From NCBI RefSeq assembly GCF_013116825.1, contig NZ_JABFNS010000018.1, positions 18,713-82,712 of the forward strand: 64,000 nt of DNA. Direction: 5' to 3'. This stretch comes from Myxococcus xanthus (GTDB lineage Bacteria; Myxococcota; Myxococcia; Myxococcales; Myxococcaceae). Shown here piece by piece: positions 45,892 to 53,859 of the stretch. Positions within the stretch are counted from its first letter, which is position 1. Every line of letters begins with the position of its first letter. Made by a program: the position numbers and the translations under genes. Below the pieces are notes generated by a model that did no database searches, had not been told where the DNA came from, and saw only the letters and a list, made by a program, of their open reading frames with translations.

Positions 45892-46923
45892 TCAGGGCGC
45901 CGGTGAATCGCGCGCGCTCAGCGTTGAGCGCCGGGAGCGTGAGTTGCCGTGCCTTCCTCGTGGCGTCTCTCCGACGTACCGCCGGAACACGCGGCGGAAC
46001 GCAGCGGTGTCGGCATAACCCACCCGGGCAGCGACATCTTCGACCGACGCATGGGTCGTCTCGAGCAGGTGGGAGGCGTGAGCCACGCGCACCCGCTGCA
46101 CGAACTCGAGCGGCGTCATGCCCAGCCCGGCCTGCACCCGCCGCGCGAGCGTACGCGAGGAGGTGGCAGCGGCACGGGCGAGTTCATCGAGCGTCAGCTG
46201 CCGGCCCAGATTCGCGGCGACGAATTGCTCCACGGCACGAAGCGCTGGGTCCGAGACGCGGAGGTGCTCCATCACCATGTACCTGGCCTGTGAGACACGT
46301 TCGTCGAGCACGAGGTAGCGGGCCACCAGGTGCGCGAGTGATGGGCTCGCGACCCGCGCGACGATGGCCAGCACCAGGTCCGCATGCGCGAAGGCCGAGC
46401 CCGCGGTGAGGACGCCGTCGCTCTCGACAACCATCCGGTCCGGCTGGAGGGCGACCTCGGGGAAGCGACGCACGAACGAGGGGACGAGCCACCAGGTCGT
46501 CGTCGCGCTCCGCCCCGCGAGGAGGCCGGACGCCGCGAGGACGAAGGTCGCGGAGCACGAGGCCGCGACCATGGCGCCCTTCGCCGCCGCGCGCGCGAGC
46601 AACGTGATGCCCCGCGCCGCATCGGCACGCGAGAGCAACCGCTCGATGGCGCGCTCGCTCGCCGCGGAGAGCCCAGGTACCAGCAACACGTCTCCAGCCT
46701 TCACACCTCGGAGGCTCAGCGCGCCGTCCACGGAGACGGGGCGTCCCGTGCTCGAGCGGACCGGCTGACCGTCGAGCGACACCACCCGCTGACGCAAGAC
46801 CTGAGCACCCCGGGGAACCGTGGCGAGCCCTGCCTCGACGAGTCGTGCGGCCGTGTCGACCACATCGAGCCCCACGCCCAGCGAGCCCTCTGCCACGCCA
46901 TCGAACACCACATGCGTAATCAC
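45892..46923 (-). CDS. GlxA-family AraC-type regulator
   Basis: A 343-residue regulator. The N-terminal DJ-1/PfpI-like domain (ITHVVFDGVAEGSLGVGLDVVDTA, DVLLVPGL, MVAASCSATFVLAASGLLAGRSATTTWW) carries a Cys in the nucleophile-elbow region as in GlxA proteins. The C-terminal AraC domain has two helix-turn-helices (LTLDELARAAATSSRTLARRV and VEDVAARVGYADTAAFRRVFRR). The start is set at GTG 46923; the longer frame to 47013 would overlap the divergent hydrolase gene. It shares a 74-base promoter gap with that gene and probably controls it. Confidence 0.88.
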   Translation of the reverse strand: MITHVVFDGVAEGSLGVGLDVVDTAARLVEAGLATVPRGAQVLRQRVVSLDGQPVRSSTGRPVSVDGALSLRGVKAGDVLLVPGLSAASERAIERLLSRADAARGITLLARAAAKGAMVAASCSATFVLAASGLLAGRSATTTWWLVPSFVRRFPEVALQPDRMVVESDGVLTAGSAFAHADLVLAIVARVASPSLAHLVARYLVLDERVSQARYMVMEHLRVSDPALRAVEQFVAANLGRQLTLDELARAAATSSRTLARRVQAGLGMTPLEFVQRVRVAHASHLLETTHASVEDVAARVGYADTAAFRRVFRRYVGETPRGRHGNSRSRRSTLSARDSPAP

Positions 46924-46997
46924 GGTGGCAAGAATAGACCGTTCATTGTCAATCTCGCCACTGGTCGCGGAGGATGGACTTCCCGCATCGTCCAGGC

Positions 46998-47843
46998 ATG
47001 CGTCCATCCACACCTGACTCCACGGCCGACGACCCTCTCGATGACTTCGCCCGGCGGCCCCTCACCCTCAACGACGCCATGCGAACGGTCTACGTCGCCG
47101 GCCGCGGCCCCGCCGTCATCGTCATGGCCGAGATGCCAGGCATCAGCCCGCACGTCGCCCGCTTCGCGCGTTGGGTCCGCGACGCGGGCTTCACTGTCTA
47201 CATGCCTTCGCTCTTCGGCAGGGACGGTGCCTACCCTCGCGCGGAGGAGGGACGTGCCATCATGCAACGCGCCTGCGTGAGCGCGGAGTTCCGAGCGTTC
47301 GCGGCGAATGAGTCGAGCCCCGTGACGCAGTGGCTGCGTGCCCTGGCACGCCTCGCACATGAGGAGTGTGGCGGTCCGGGGGTCGGCGCGATTGGGATGT
47401 GCTTCACGGGGAACTTCGCGCTCTCCATGATGCTTGAACCCGCGATGCTCGCTCCCGTCATGTGTCAGCCGTCGTTGCCCCTGAGCGACGCCGGCGCGAT
47501 TCAACTGGCGCCTGACGAGCTTGTCGCCGTGAAGGAGCGCCTCGAACGTGACGACCTGACGGTGCTCGCCTATCGGTTCGAGGGAGACCGATTCTGCACG
47601 GCGCAGCGATTCCAGGCCTATACGGCCGCGCTCGGAAAGCGCTTCGTTCCCCGAGTGCTGCCTACGTCCGCCGCGAACCCGACGCCGCCCCCCTTCTTCG
47701 CGGAAGTCGTCGGGTGCGCCCACAGCGTCGTGACTGCCCATCTCATCGACGCGGAGGGCGAGCCCACTCGCGCGGCGCGAGACGAAATCCTCGCCTTCTT
47801 CGCTCAGCGGCTGGGACACGCGGGAGCACAAAGCACGGCGTGA
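46998..47843 (+). CDS. Dienelactone hydrolase family protein
   Basis: A 281-residue alpha/beta hydrolase. The nucleophile is a Cys (Cys135 in GMCFTGN), the mark of dienelactone hydrolases. The acid lies in FEGDRF near 198 and the His in CAHSV near 245. PGISPH near 52 and YMPSLFG near 80 are further family blocks. These enzymes open lactone rings in aromatic degradation, though many act on other small esters. ATG 46998 is preferred over 46974 because it leaves room for a promoter. Divergent from the GlxA-type regulator, its probable controller. Confidence 0.87.
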   Translation: MRPSTPDSTADDPLDDFARRPLTLNDAMRTVYVAGRGPAVIVMAEMPGISPHVARFARWVRDAGFTVYMPSLFGRDGAYPRAEEGRAIMQRACVSAEFRAFAANESSPVTQWLRALARLAHEECGGPGVGAIGMCFTGNFALSMMLEPAMLAPVMCQPSLPLSDAGAIQLAPDELVAVKERLERDDLTVLAYRFEGDRFCTAQRFQAYTAALGKRFVPRVLPTSAANPTPPPFFAEVVGCAHSVVTAHLIDAEGEPTRAARDEILAFFAQRLGHAGAQSTA

Positions 47844-48076
47844 TGCGCCACTCGCCCCCGAGAACAGCCAGAGTGAATGGCCGCGAGCTCGGACTGGGCG
47901 ACTTCTCTCGGCTCCGCGTCCACAACCCGCCTGAGCGCCTGCACATGGCACTCAGGCGCGGGCGTGGAGCAGAAAGGCATGCGAAAGCAGTGGCCCAGGT
48001 GGCTCCGGGGCGAGCCCTGGGGAGCGGCACCATTCCTCACGACGACCGCGACAAGAGGCATCTGCATCAAGCCAGC

Positions 48077-48781
48077 TCAGGGGAGAGCTGCGCCGGCGCC
48101 CGGCCGCGCAGCAAGAAGCGCCGTGGCCAGTTCCGCAAGGGCCCGCGATTGCGTCGCAGAGAGTCGCACCGCGGGCCGCGCGCGCTGCACCATTGAGAGC
48201 GCGGTCGACGCATCCAACGCATCCCCTCGGGCAATGAGGAGCGCGGCCGCAATCATGCCGGTGCGTCCGTGCCCTTGCGCACAGTGGATGTAGAGCACCC
48301 CAGGTCCGACAGCCAGCTCACGTAGGACAGGGGCCACTCTCGCTACGGGCAGAATCGAAGCATCAAGGATGGGCAGGGAGACATACCGGCCCGCGCGACG
48401 AATTCCTTCCGGTTCGACGAACTCAGACGTCAGATCGAGCACGGTCACGATGCCGTCCGGAAGCTCTCCCGCCAGCAAGCGTCTTCCAATGAAAACGCCT
48501 GGCACCACTTCGTCGAACGCGCGCTCTCTCGACAGCCATCGAACCAGATGCCAAGCGCCCCATGTCAGCACGAGATAAGGCAGGAGCAGGATGACTGCCC
48601 AGGGCTGCATCCGCCCGTCCACGCGCTTGCCGAAAGCGTGTTCGCCCAGTCCAGCGTAGGCGAGTGCCACCAAAGTGAAGCTCACCCCAGGCCACAACAG
48701 AAGCCACGCGACGCCGCCCAGTCGCAGGGCCAGGAAGGCAATCAACACGGCAGCCATGGCGAAAACGAAGGCGTACTTCAT
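48077..48781 (-). CDS. Membrane-anchored dual-specificity/tyrosine phosphatase
   Basis: A 235-residue protein. Three hydrophobic stretches in the first 90 residues (YAFVFAMAAVLIAFLALRL, VAWLLLWPGVSFTLVALAYAG, WAVILLLPYLVLTWGAWHL) anchor it. The catalytic domain is cytosolic, with the P loop HCAQGHGRTG (Cys167, Arg173) and an upstream VLDLTSEF strand near 115. The general-acid Asp is probably in LPILDAS near 140. It should remove phosphate from Tyr or Ser/Thr residues; phosphatidylinositol-type or lipid substrates are possible in this fold. ATG 48781 is preferred to GTG 48790. Confidence 0.87.
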   Translation of the reverse strand: MKYAFVFAMAAVLIAFLALRLGGVAWLLLWPGVSFTLVALAYAGLGEHAFGKRVDGRMQPWAVILLLPYLVLTWGAWHLVRWLSRERAFDEVVPGVFIGRRLLAGELPDGIVTVLDLTSEFVEPEGIRRAGRYVSLPILDASILPVARVAPVLRELAVGPGVLYIHCAQGHGRTGMIAAALLIARGDALDASTALSMVQRARPAVRLSATQSRALAELATALLAARPGAGAALP

Positions 48782-48895
48782 GCGCGGCACAGCGTAGCCG
48801 GAACCGTGGGCGGCTACACGCCCATCCCGGAAGGGTGAATCACACGCGACAACTCGGGACTGGTGGCCCCAGGTGCGTGAAGGCCGCCGCGCCCG

Positions 48896-50392
48896 CTAGC
48901 GGGCGCCCCGGGAGGCTTGCAGCCCGCTCACGTGCTTGCGGACCATCAGGCTCAAGGGCACGGCCACCAGGGCGATGACTGTCGCCACCAGGTACACGTG
49001 GTTGATGCCCGTCACGAATGAGAGCAGCTCGATGTCACGACGCTCCGTCATCCCCTCCCGCGCGAGCACCTGCGCCTCCCGAGCCGCGAAGGAGGAGAGG
49101 AGCGACGTGAAGATGGCAATCGAGAAGGCCCCGAACACGTTTCGCAGCCAGCTGCTGATGGACGAGGCGTGGCCACTCAGCTCCCGCGAGAGCTGCTCCA
49201 TGCCCGCGTTGCTGGCCGGCATGATGGAGAGGGAGATGCCCACGTTCCGGACCAGCATCCACATCAGCACGTAGGTGTGGGAGACGTCCGGCGTCAGGTG
49301 GCTCAAAGCGTACGTGCCGCCCGCAATCAACAGGACACCCGTCGTCATGAGCGTGCTCGGCCCGAGCGTGCCGTACATGCGCCCGACCAGGGGCATCAGG
49401 AGCGCCATGGCCAGGGAGGCCGGGAGAAGAATCAACCCCGTCTTCAGCGGCGTCACGCCCTGAATTTCCTGGAGGAACAACGGGATGAGGAACGCGCCCG
49501 AATAGAGGCTGATGGTGATGATGCTCGAGATGAGCAACGTCACCACGTAGCGGCCGTTGGCCAGCACCCGCAGGTCCAGGAGCGGCGCATGCGTCCGCAG
49601 CTGGCGGACGACGAAGTAGACGAGTGACACCGTCCCCAGCACGGCCAGCGACACGGTCTTCGCATCCGTCCATCCCCAGGCCCGCCCCTGACTCAAGGCG
49701 ATCAGCAGCGCCAGCGTTCCGGTGATGACGGTGAGCAGCCCGGGGAAGTCGAACGCCTTCGGGACCTCCAGGCGGTAGTAGGGAACGGTCCGCACCGCCA
49801 TCGCCACGGCGGCGAGGCCCAGCGGCACGTTCATGAAGAACAACCACCGCCAGTTGCCCAGCGTCATCAGCCAGCCCGCCAGCGTGGGCCCGAAGGCGGG
49901 AGCGAGCATCGAGGAGAGGGCCCAGAGGCTCGCGGCCAGCGCCTGCCGTTCACGAGGCAGCAACTGGTAGATGAGCGTCATCGTCACCGGCATGATGGCG
50001 CCACAGAACGCCCCCTGGACGAACCGGAAGGCCACCAGCGCGCGCGTATCCCAGGACACCCCACACAGCACGGAGGCCGCGAGGAAGCCCACCAGGCTGG
50101 CCACGTACACCCACTTGAAGCTGAAGCGTCCGCCCAGATAGCCGGTGAGCGGGGCGCTCGTTCCCATGGCGAGCATGAAGCCCGTCAGGGTCCACTGCAC
50201 GGAGGACAGCTCCGCCCCGAAGTGCCGCTGGAGCTCGGGAATGGCGATGGTGATCGTACTGGAGCTCAGCACCGACATGAACGACCCGACAAACAGGGTG
50301 AACATCAACGGCCAGAAGCGGGGGACTGTCGGCTCGGCGGCGGAGTGCATGGGCGACGGCAAGCGCTGGAGCGCGAGACCGAAGCCACTCAT
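48896..50392 (-). CDS. MFS exporter, DHA2/EmrB type
   Basis: A 498-residue membrane protein with about 14 TM helices, typical of drug:H+ antiporters of the EmrB/QacA class. Motif A-like LTGYLGGRFSFKWVY (near 85), motif C-like GPTLAGWLMTLGNWRWLFFMNVPLG (near 170) and the internal TM7-8 insert are visible. Likely exports toxic organic molecules. The start at 50392 lacks a clear ribosome site; ATG 50350 (MHSAAEP) is a reasonable alternative. No HlyD-type partner lies next to it. Confidence 0.9.
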   Translation of the reverse strand: MSGFGLALQRLPSPMHSAAEPTVPRFWPLMFTLFVGSFMSVLSSSTITIAIPELQRHFGAELSSVQWTLTGFMLAMGTSAPLTGYLGGRFSFKWVYVASLVGFLAASVLCGVSWDTRALVAFRFVQGAFCGAIMPVTMTLIYQLLPRERQALAASLWALSSMLAPAFGPTLAGWLMTLGNWRWLFFMNVPLGLAAVAMAVRTVPYYRLEVPKAFDFPGLLTVITGTLALLIALSQGRAWGWTDAKTVSLAVLGTVSLVYFVVRQLRTHAPLLDLRVLANGRYVVTLLISSIITISLYSGAFLIPLFLQEIQGVTPLKTGLILLPASLAMALLMPLVGRMYGTLGPSTLMTTGVLLIAGGTYALSHLTPDVSHTYVLMWMLVRNVGISLSIMPASNAGMEQLSRELSGHASSISSWLRNVFGAFSIAIFTSLLSSFAAREAQVLAREGMTERRDIELLSFVTGINHVYLVATVIALVAVPLSLMVRKHVSGLQASRGAR

Positions 50393-50519
50393 GAATCACG
50401 GCTGACGCCGAGGGTCCAGCCGGAAGGGACCGCCGCCGCCGGCCCTCGGCTGCGCTCTGCTCAGGATGCCACCGTGGGCCACCCAGTCAGCGCCCCATTC
50501 CGCGGGGCGCGACGGGCTG

Positions 50520-50900
50520 CTACCTCGACCACCCCGGCCCCACCGACATCTCGTAGTCGAGGCGAACCACTTCATTGATGCCCACCGAGAAGTCCGTGCA
50601 GCGCCCGAACGTCGTGCAGATTCGATAATCCCCCAGGCCTAGCGCGGCTTCGTAGAAGCCATCCTTGTTCGATGTCACGGAAGCCACGTCCATGTCCTGG
50701 GGCAGGGACTTGACCAGCAAGGTCATCGACCGCGGCTCGCGCTCACACCCAGACGAACACACGTCATTGACATAGGAGGTCATCCCATAGACCCCCTGCG
50801 ATATCGTCACGGCCTCTTCAGGGTCGACATCACCGCAGGCCACGCTGCTCAAAGCCATGACGGCGAGCGACGCCAAATATCCTCGGGAGTTCATTCTCAT
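50520..50900 (-). CDS. Small Cys-containing lipoprotein
   Basis: A 126-residue lipoprotein: signal with lipobox VAC near residue 22. The mature part holds CSSGC and CTTFGRC cysteine pairs and reads like one Ig-like or carboxypeptidase-regulatory-like beta sandwich (SMTLLVKSLPQDMDVASVTSNKDGFYEAALGLGDYRICT). The start may be ATG 50900 or 50894. It lies 41 bases downstream of the CPBP protease gene on the same strand and may belong to that operon. Function unknown. Confidence 0.72.
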   Translation of the reverse strand: MRMNSRGYLASLAVMALSSVACGDVDPEEAVTISQGVYGMTSYVNDVCSSGCEREPRSMTLLVKSLPQDMDVASVTSNKDGFYEAALGLGDYRICTTFGRCTDFSVGINEVVRLDYEMSVGPGWSR

Positions 50901-50941
50901 CAGAACAGCCTATACCTCAACCCCACGAAAAACCAGACAGG

Positions 50942-51853
50942 CTACTGCACAGACACCCGCTCCGCGAATGGCCTGTCATCGGCACGACGGAGCACCAGGA
51001 CTGTACCCACCGCCAGCAAGGCAATGAAAGCAACGTCACGCATGGAATTCGGCTGGGCGTCGATGATGAGGCTGGCGGGCCGGAACATGACCGTCGCTGG
51101 AGCCGTGACGAGAAAGGCACACAGGTTCATGCCCGCGTGGAGCCCCATGGCCGTCTCCAGCCGCCCTGTCCGGAGCGTCACCCAGGCCAGGAGGATGCCC
51201 ACTGTGAGGTAGTAGGCCGCCGACCACCCCGGCGTTCCCGAAGCCTCGGGGTTGGGCAGATGCGCGGCCCAGAACAGCAGGCTGCTCACCGCCACGGCCA
51301 CCCACGGCCGAGGCAGGAGTCGGTAGACGCCCTGCATGAGCCACCCACGGTAGAGCAGCTCCTCCGCCGCGGCCTGGATGGGCGTGAGGACCAGCACGAG
51401 CGCCAGAGCCACGAAGAAGCGCGACGCGTCGAAGTTCAGGATGAAGGACTCGCGGTCCATCAGGACATTCACACCCGCTGCCACGCTGAGCACGCCGAAC
51501 GCACCGGCTGCCGCCTTCAGGAAGGGACGGACGCGGAAGCCCCCCTCCTGCCCCAGAAGACTCGAGAAGGGCCTCTTGTGCACAGCGCGGACACCGAGCG
51601 CCAGCGCAGCGATGACTACCGCGAACGACAGCATGCCCACCGCGAACACCGGAAACGGCACTCCCTCCACGACGCCCGCCACCGGGTCGAACCGGAAGGC
51701 CGCGTCCCCCGAGCGGCTCGCCGCCAGGAACAGGAACGCCGAATACGGCGCGTTGAAGAGCACGACGGCCAGCCCGACAAGGGCTGCTGTCAGCACATAC
51801 CGCCATGGCTGATTCCGCCCGCGCGACGCCTGCTCCAGATAGACATTGGACAT
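50942..51853 (-). CDS. CPBP-family intramembrane metalloprotease (CAAX/PrsW-like)
   Basis: A 303-residue membrane protein with about eight TM helices. The CPBP (Abi/CAAX) catalytic motifs are present: EELLYRG near residue 173, FWAAHLPNP near 205 and a His in LHAGMN near 250. The family includes Rce1 and relatives of PrsW, the protease that cleaves a membrane anti-sigma factor. The gene lies 66 bases downstream of an ECF sigma factor and its membrane anti-sigma factor on the same strand. ATG 51853 has an AGGAG site. A role in releasing the sigma factor is inference from order and family. Confidence 0.9.
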   Translation of the reverse strand: MSNVYLEQASRGRNQPWRYVLTAALVGLAVVLFNAPYSAFLFLAASRSGDAAFRFDPVAGVVEGVPFPVFAVGMLSFAVVIAALALGVRAVHKRPFSSLLGQEGGFRVRPFLKAAAGAFGVLSVAAGVNVLMDRESFILNFDASRFFVALALVLVLTPIQAAAEELLYRGWLMQGVYRLLPRPWVAVAVSSLLFWAAHLPNPEASGTPGWSAAYYLTVGILLAWVTLRTGRLETAMGLHAGMNLCAFLVTAPATVMFRPASLIIDAQPNSMRDVAFIALLAVGTVLVLRRADDRPFAERVSVQ

Positions 51854-51919
51854 GACCGTCTCCTCTCCGCGGCCATGAGACCGCGGGGTTGAACGACAAC
51901 GTGGATGGAGCGCCCCAGG

Positions 51920-52471
51920 CTATGGGGCGGTGGATTCGAGCGCCGCCGCCAGCCGCTTGCGAGCCAGGTGCAAGCGCGACCATGCGGTGCCCTCGGGAAT
52001 CCCGAGGACGCTGGCGATCTGGGCGTGAGACAGGCCTTCCACGGCGAAGAGCGACAGCACGGTGCGGTGCTCCAGCGAGAGCGTCCTCATCGCCACCTCG
52101 AGTCTGCGCCTCCGCTCCCGCGTCTCGAAGGTCTCCTCGATACCCGCCCGAGGGTCCGCCATCTCGATGTCGACCGCGTCGCCACGGTGACGCTCGCGCC
52201 GCGACTTCGCGGCCACGGCGGCCCGCACCGCGATGCGATACGCCCACGTCGACAGCTGCGCATCCCCCCGGAACTGCGGCAGGGCCCGTTGAATCGAGAG
52301 GAACGTCTCCTGGACGGCGTCCTGGGCGTCGCTCGGGTCCCGGGTGATTCCATGGCAGAGCACGTACAGCTTCCCGCTGAGCGCCTCGTACAGGTGGCGC
52401 ATGACATTCTCTCGCGCGGCGGCGTCGCCCGACACCGCGGCGGCCCGCAGGGCCTCTTCATCGAAGGGCAT
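51920..52471 (-). CDS. ECF sigma factor
   Basis: A 183-residue RNA polymerase sigma factor. Region 2 (about 25-95) has SDAQDAVQETFLSIQRALPQF and the -10-binding LSTWAYRIAVR. Region 4 (about 125-180) has LSLEHRTVLSLFAVEGLSHAQIASVLGIPEGTAWSRLHLARKRL. A linker lacks extra domains. ATG 52471 is eight bases after the anti-sigma stop, so the two are coupled. Unusually, the anti-sigma gene comes first. The sigma probably drives its own operon, but no matching -35/-10 motif was pinned down. Confidence 0.93.
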   Translation of the reverse strand: MPFDEEALRAAAVSGDAAARENVMRHLYEALSGKLYVLCHGITRDPSDAQDAVQETFLSIQRALPQFRGDAQLSTWAYRIAVRAAVAAKSRRERHRGDAVDIEMADPRAGIEETFETRERRRRLEVAMRTLSLEHRTVLSLFAVEGLSHAQIASVLGIPEGTAWSRLHLARKRLAAALESTAP

Positions 52472-52479
52472 GCGCGGCG

Positions 52480-53154
52480 TCACGGCGCGACCCCGAGTTC
52501 GGCCCGCTCGCGCAGCAGTCGTGGCCTGCGCGTCCGAGCGAGGTAGACCGTCATGCCCAGGTTCACTCCCGCGGCAAACAGCAGGGTGACGACCCCCAGG
52601 AGCCCCTTGTCGCGCATCAGAAACGCGGTCCCCGCCATCGCGACCGACATCGCCGGGAAGAGCCACAGGAGGGTGGCCAGGTCCTTGAGCTCCGTGTCGA
52701 TGCGTGCCCGCCGCTGCGCCATCCACGTGTCCACGCCGACACTGGCCGCTTCGATGGCCCGCCGTTGAAGGCCGCGCAGGGTCAAGGCGAGCCCTCCGGC
52801 GAAGAGCACCCCGACCGCCGAGACAATCGCCCACAACCGCAGGGGCGCCTCCGGTGCGAACAGAGGGCCCAGGAACACGCCCTGCCCCACGAAGGACCCG
52901 AGCGCGACCCACGGGCCGTACTTCAGCCAGAAGCGGTCCTTGGCGAGCGCCTTCGAGACTTCCGCGTAGCGCGACGCCTGAACGCTCACGCCACCAAGCG
53001 CCTGGTCCAGCGCCGCCGAAAGCGCCAGGGCCCGCTGACACTCCGGACACGTCGCGGCATGCTGCTCCGCTTCCTCTTTCTCCCGCCCGTCGAGAGCACC
53101 GTGGCGGCTCATCTCGAGCGCGAGCTGATACCCGTCGCAGTTCTTCGAGGTCAT
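52480..53154 (-). CDS. Membrane anti-sigma factor with zinc-finger (ZAS) domain
   Basis: A 224-residue protein. The N-terminal cytosolic domain has the zinc anti-sigma motif HAATCPECQ (His-x3-Cys-x2-Cys), which binds the sigma factor. It continues with a helical segment and four TM helices (near 85-105, 110-135, 160-182, 188-210), which is more than the single TM of classic ZAS proteins. ATG 53154 has a GGAGGAAGG site. The order anti-sigma, sigma, CPBP protease suggests release by intramembrane cleavage. Confidence 0.87.
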   Translation of the reverse strand: MTSKNCDGYQLALEMSRHGALDGREKEEAEQHAATCPECQRALALSAALDQALGGVSVQASRYAEVSKALAKDRFWLKYGPWVALGSFVGQGVFLGPLFAPEAPLRLWAIVSAVGVLFAGGLALTLRGLQRRAIEAASVGVDTWMAQRRARIDTELKDLATLLWLFPAMSVAMAGTAFLMRDKGLLGVVTLLFAAGVNLGMTVYLARTRRPRLLRERAELGVAP

Positions 53155-53256
53155 CCTTCCTCCTTCCGCAAGCTCAGAGGCGCGAGGAAGAAATCCCTTC
53201 ACGGCAGGCGCTTCTTTTTCGAGGAACGGCAGAACCCCTCGAAATCACGAGGGACT

Positions 53257-53625
53257 TCACGGCCTCGTGAAGAACGACACCTGCTGGAAGCGCAGGCCGG
53301 CAAGAATCTGCTCCACCCGCGCGTCCGACAGCGCCCCGATTCGCGCGCCCAGACGCGCCTTGTCGACCGAGGACACCTGCGACACGACGACGACGCTCTG
53401 CTTGGGGAGGTTTCCCTCTCCCACTTCGAGCAGCACGTTCCCCGGCTCGCTGGCCCGGTGCAGGTTCGACGTCAGCGCACACACGACCACCGTCGTGATG
53501 CGTGAGTGATTGAAGACATCGTCCTGAACCACCACGTGAGGGTGCGAATAGCCGGGCACCGGGCCTCGTGAGTCGTCGGGTGCCACCCAGAACACATCAC
53601 CGCGGTTGATTCGTTCGGGGGGCAT
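53257..53625 (-). CDS. mazF: Solitary MazF-type mRNA interferase
   Basis: A 122-residue endoribonuclease toxin of the MazF/PemK family: INRGDVFWVAPDDSRGPVPGYSHPHVV, NHSRITTVVVCALTSNLHRA, PGNVLLEVGEGNLPKQSVVVVSQVSSVDK. Length and sequence closely recall MazF-mx of M. xanthus, a developmental toxin that has no MazE and is held by the regulator MrpC. Here too no antitoxin gene lies upstream or downstream; the upstream minus-strand reading is the reverse of a decayed AHSA1 fragment. The start is ATG 53625. It should cut mRNA at a short specific sequence. Confidence 0.93.
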   Translation of the reverse strand: MPPERINRGDVFWVAPDDSRGPVPGYSHPHVVVQDDVFNHSRITTVVVCALTSNLHRASEPGNVLLEVGEGNLPKQSVVVVSQVSSVDKARLGARIGALSDARVEQILAGLRFQQVSFFTRP

Positions 53626-53666
53626 GCCCTCGGGGTCTCCTGTGCCTGCCTCCGGCCTGGCGGCCT

Positions 53667-53822
53667 GGCCTTCTTAGCGAGCGCGAGGGCTTCCTCCAAG
53701 GCCTCCTCCATCAGCGCCTCAAGGACAACGCCGGCCGGGCCAGACACGAGAAGCTGGGCTTCTACGACGGGTGGGGCGCCGTCGCGAAGCAACTCGCCAG
53801 GCGTGCCGAACGCGGCGCCTGA
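53667..53822 (+). pseudogene. C-terminal fragment of an AHSA1/SRPBCC gene
   Basis: A forward frame ends in RARHEKLGFYDGWGAVAKQLARRAERGA and a stop at 53820-53822. The His-Glu-x-Gly-Phe-x-x-Gly-Trp block is the hallmark end of AHSA1/SRPBCC proteins. No start or N-terminal half is present, since MazF lies immediately to the left. It is a remnant, and it fills the place where an antitoxin would be. Confidence 0.6.
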
Positions 53823-53859
53823 CACGGTGTAGGGTCAACCCAAACGACCCGAGACGCGA

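Noticed and set aside
47804..48070. Minus-strand frame of 88 residues between hydrolase and phosphatase genes
   Set aside because: Overlaps the end of the hydrolase, no ribosome site, no recognised motif; cannot be supported.
53472..53825. Minus-strand frame upstream of MazF as a MazE antitoxin
   Set aside because: It overlaps MazF by half, has no AbrB/RHH motif, and is the reverse of the AHSA1 remnant.
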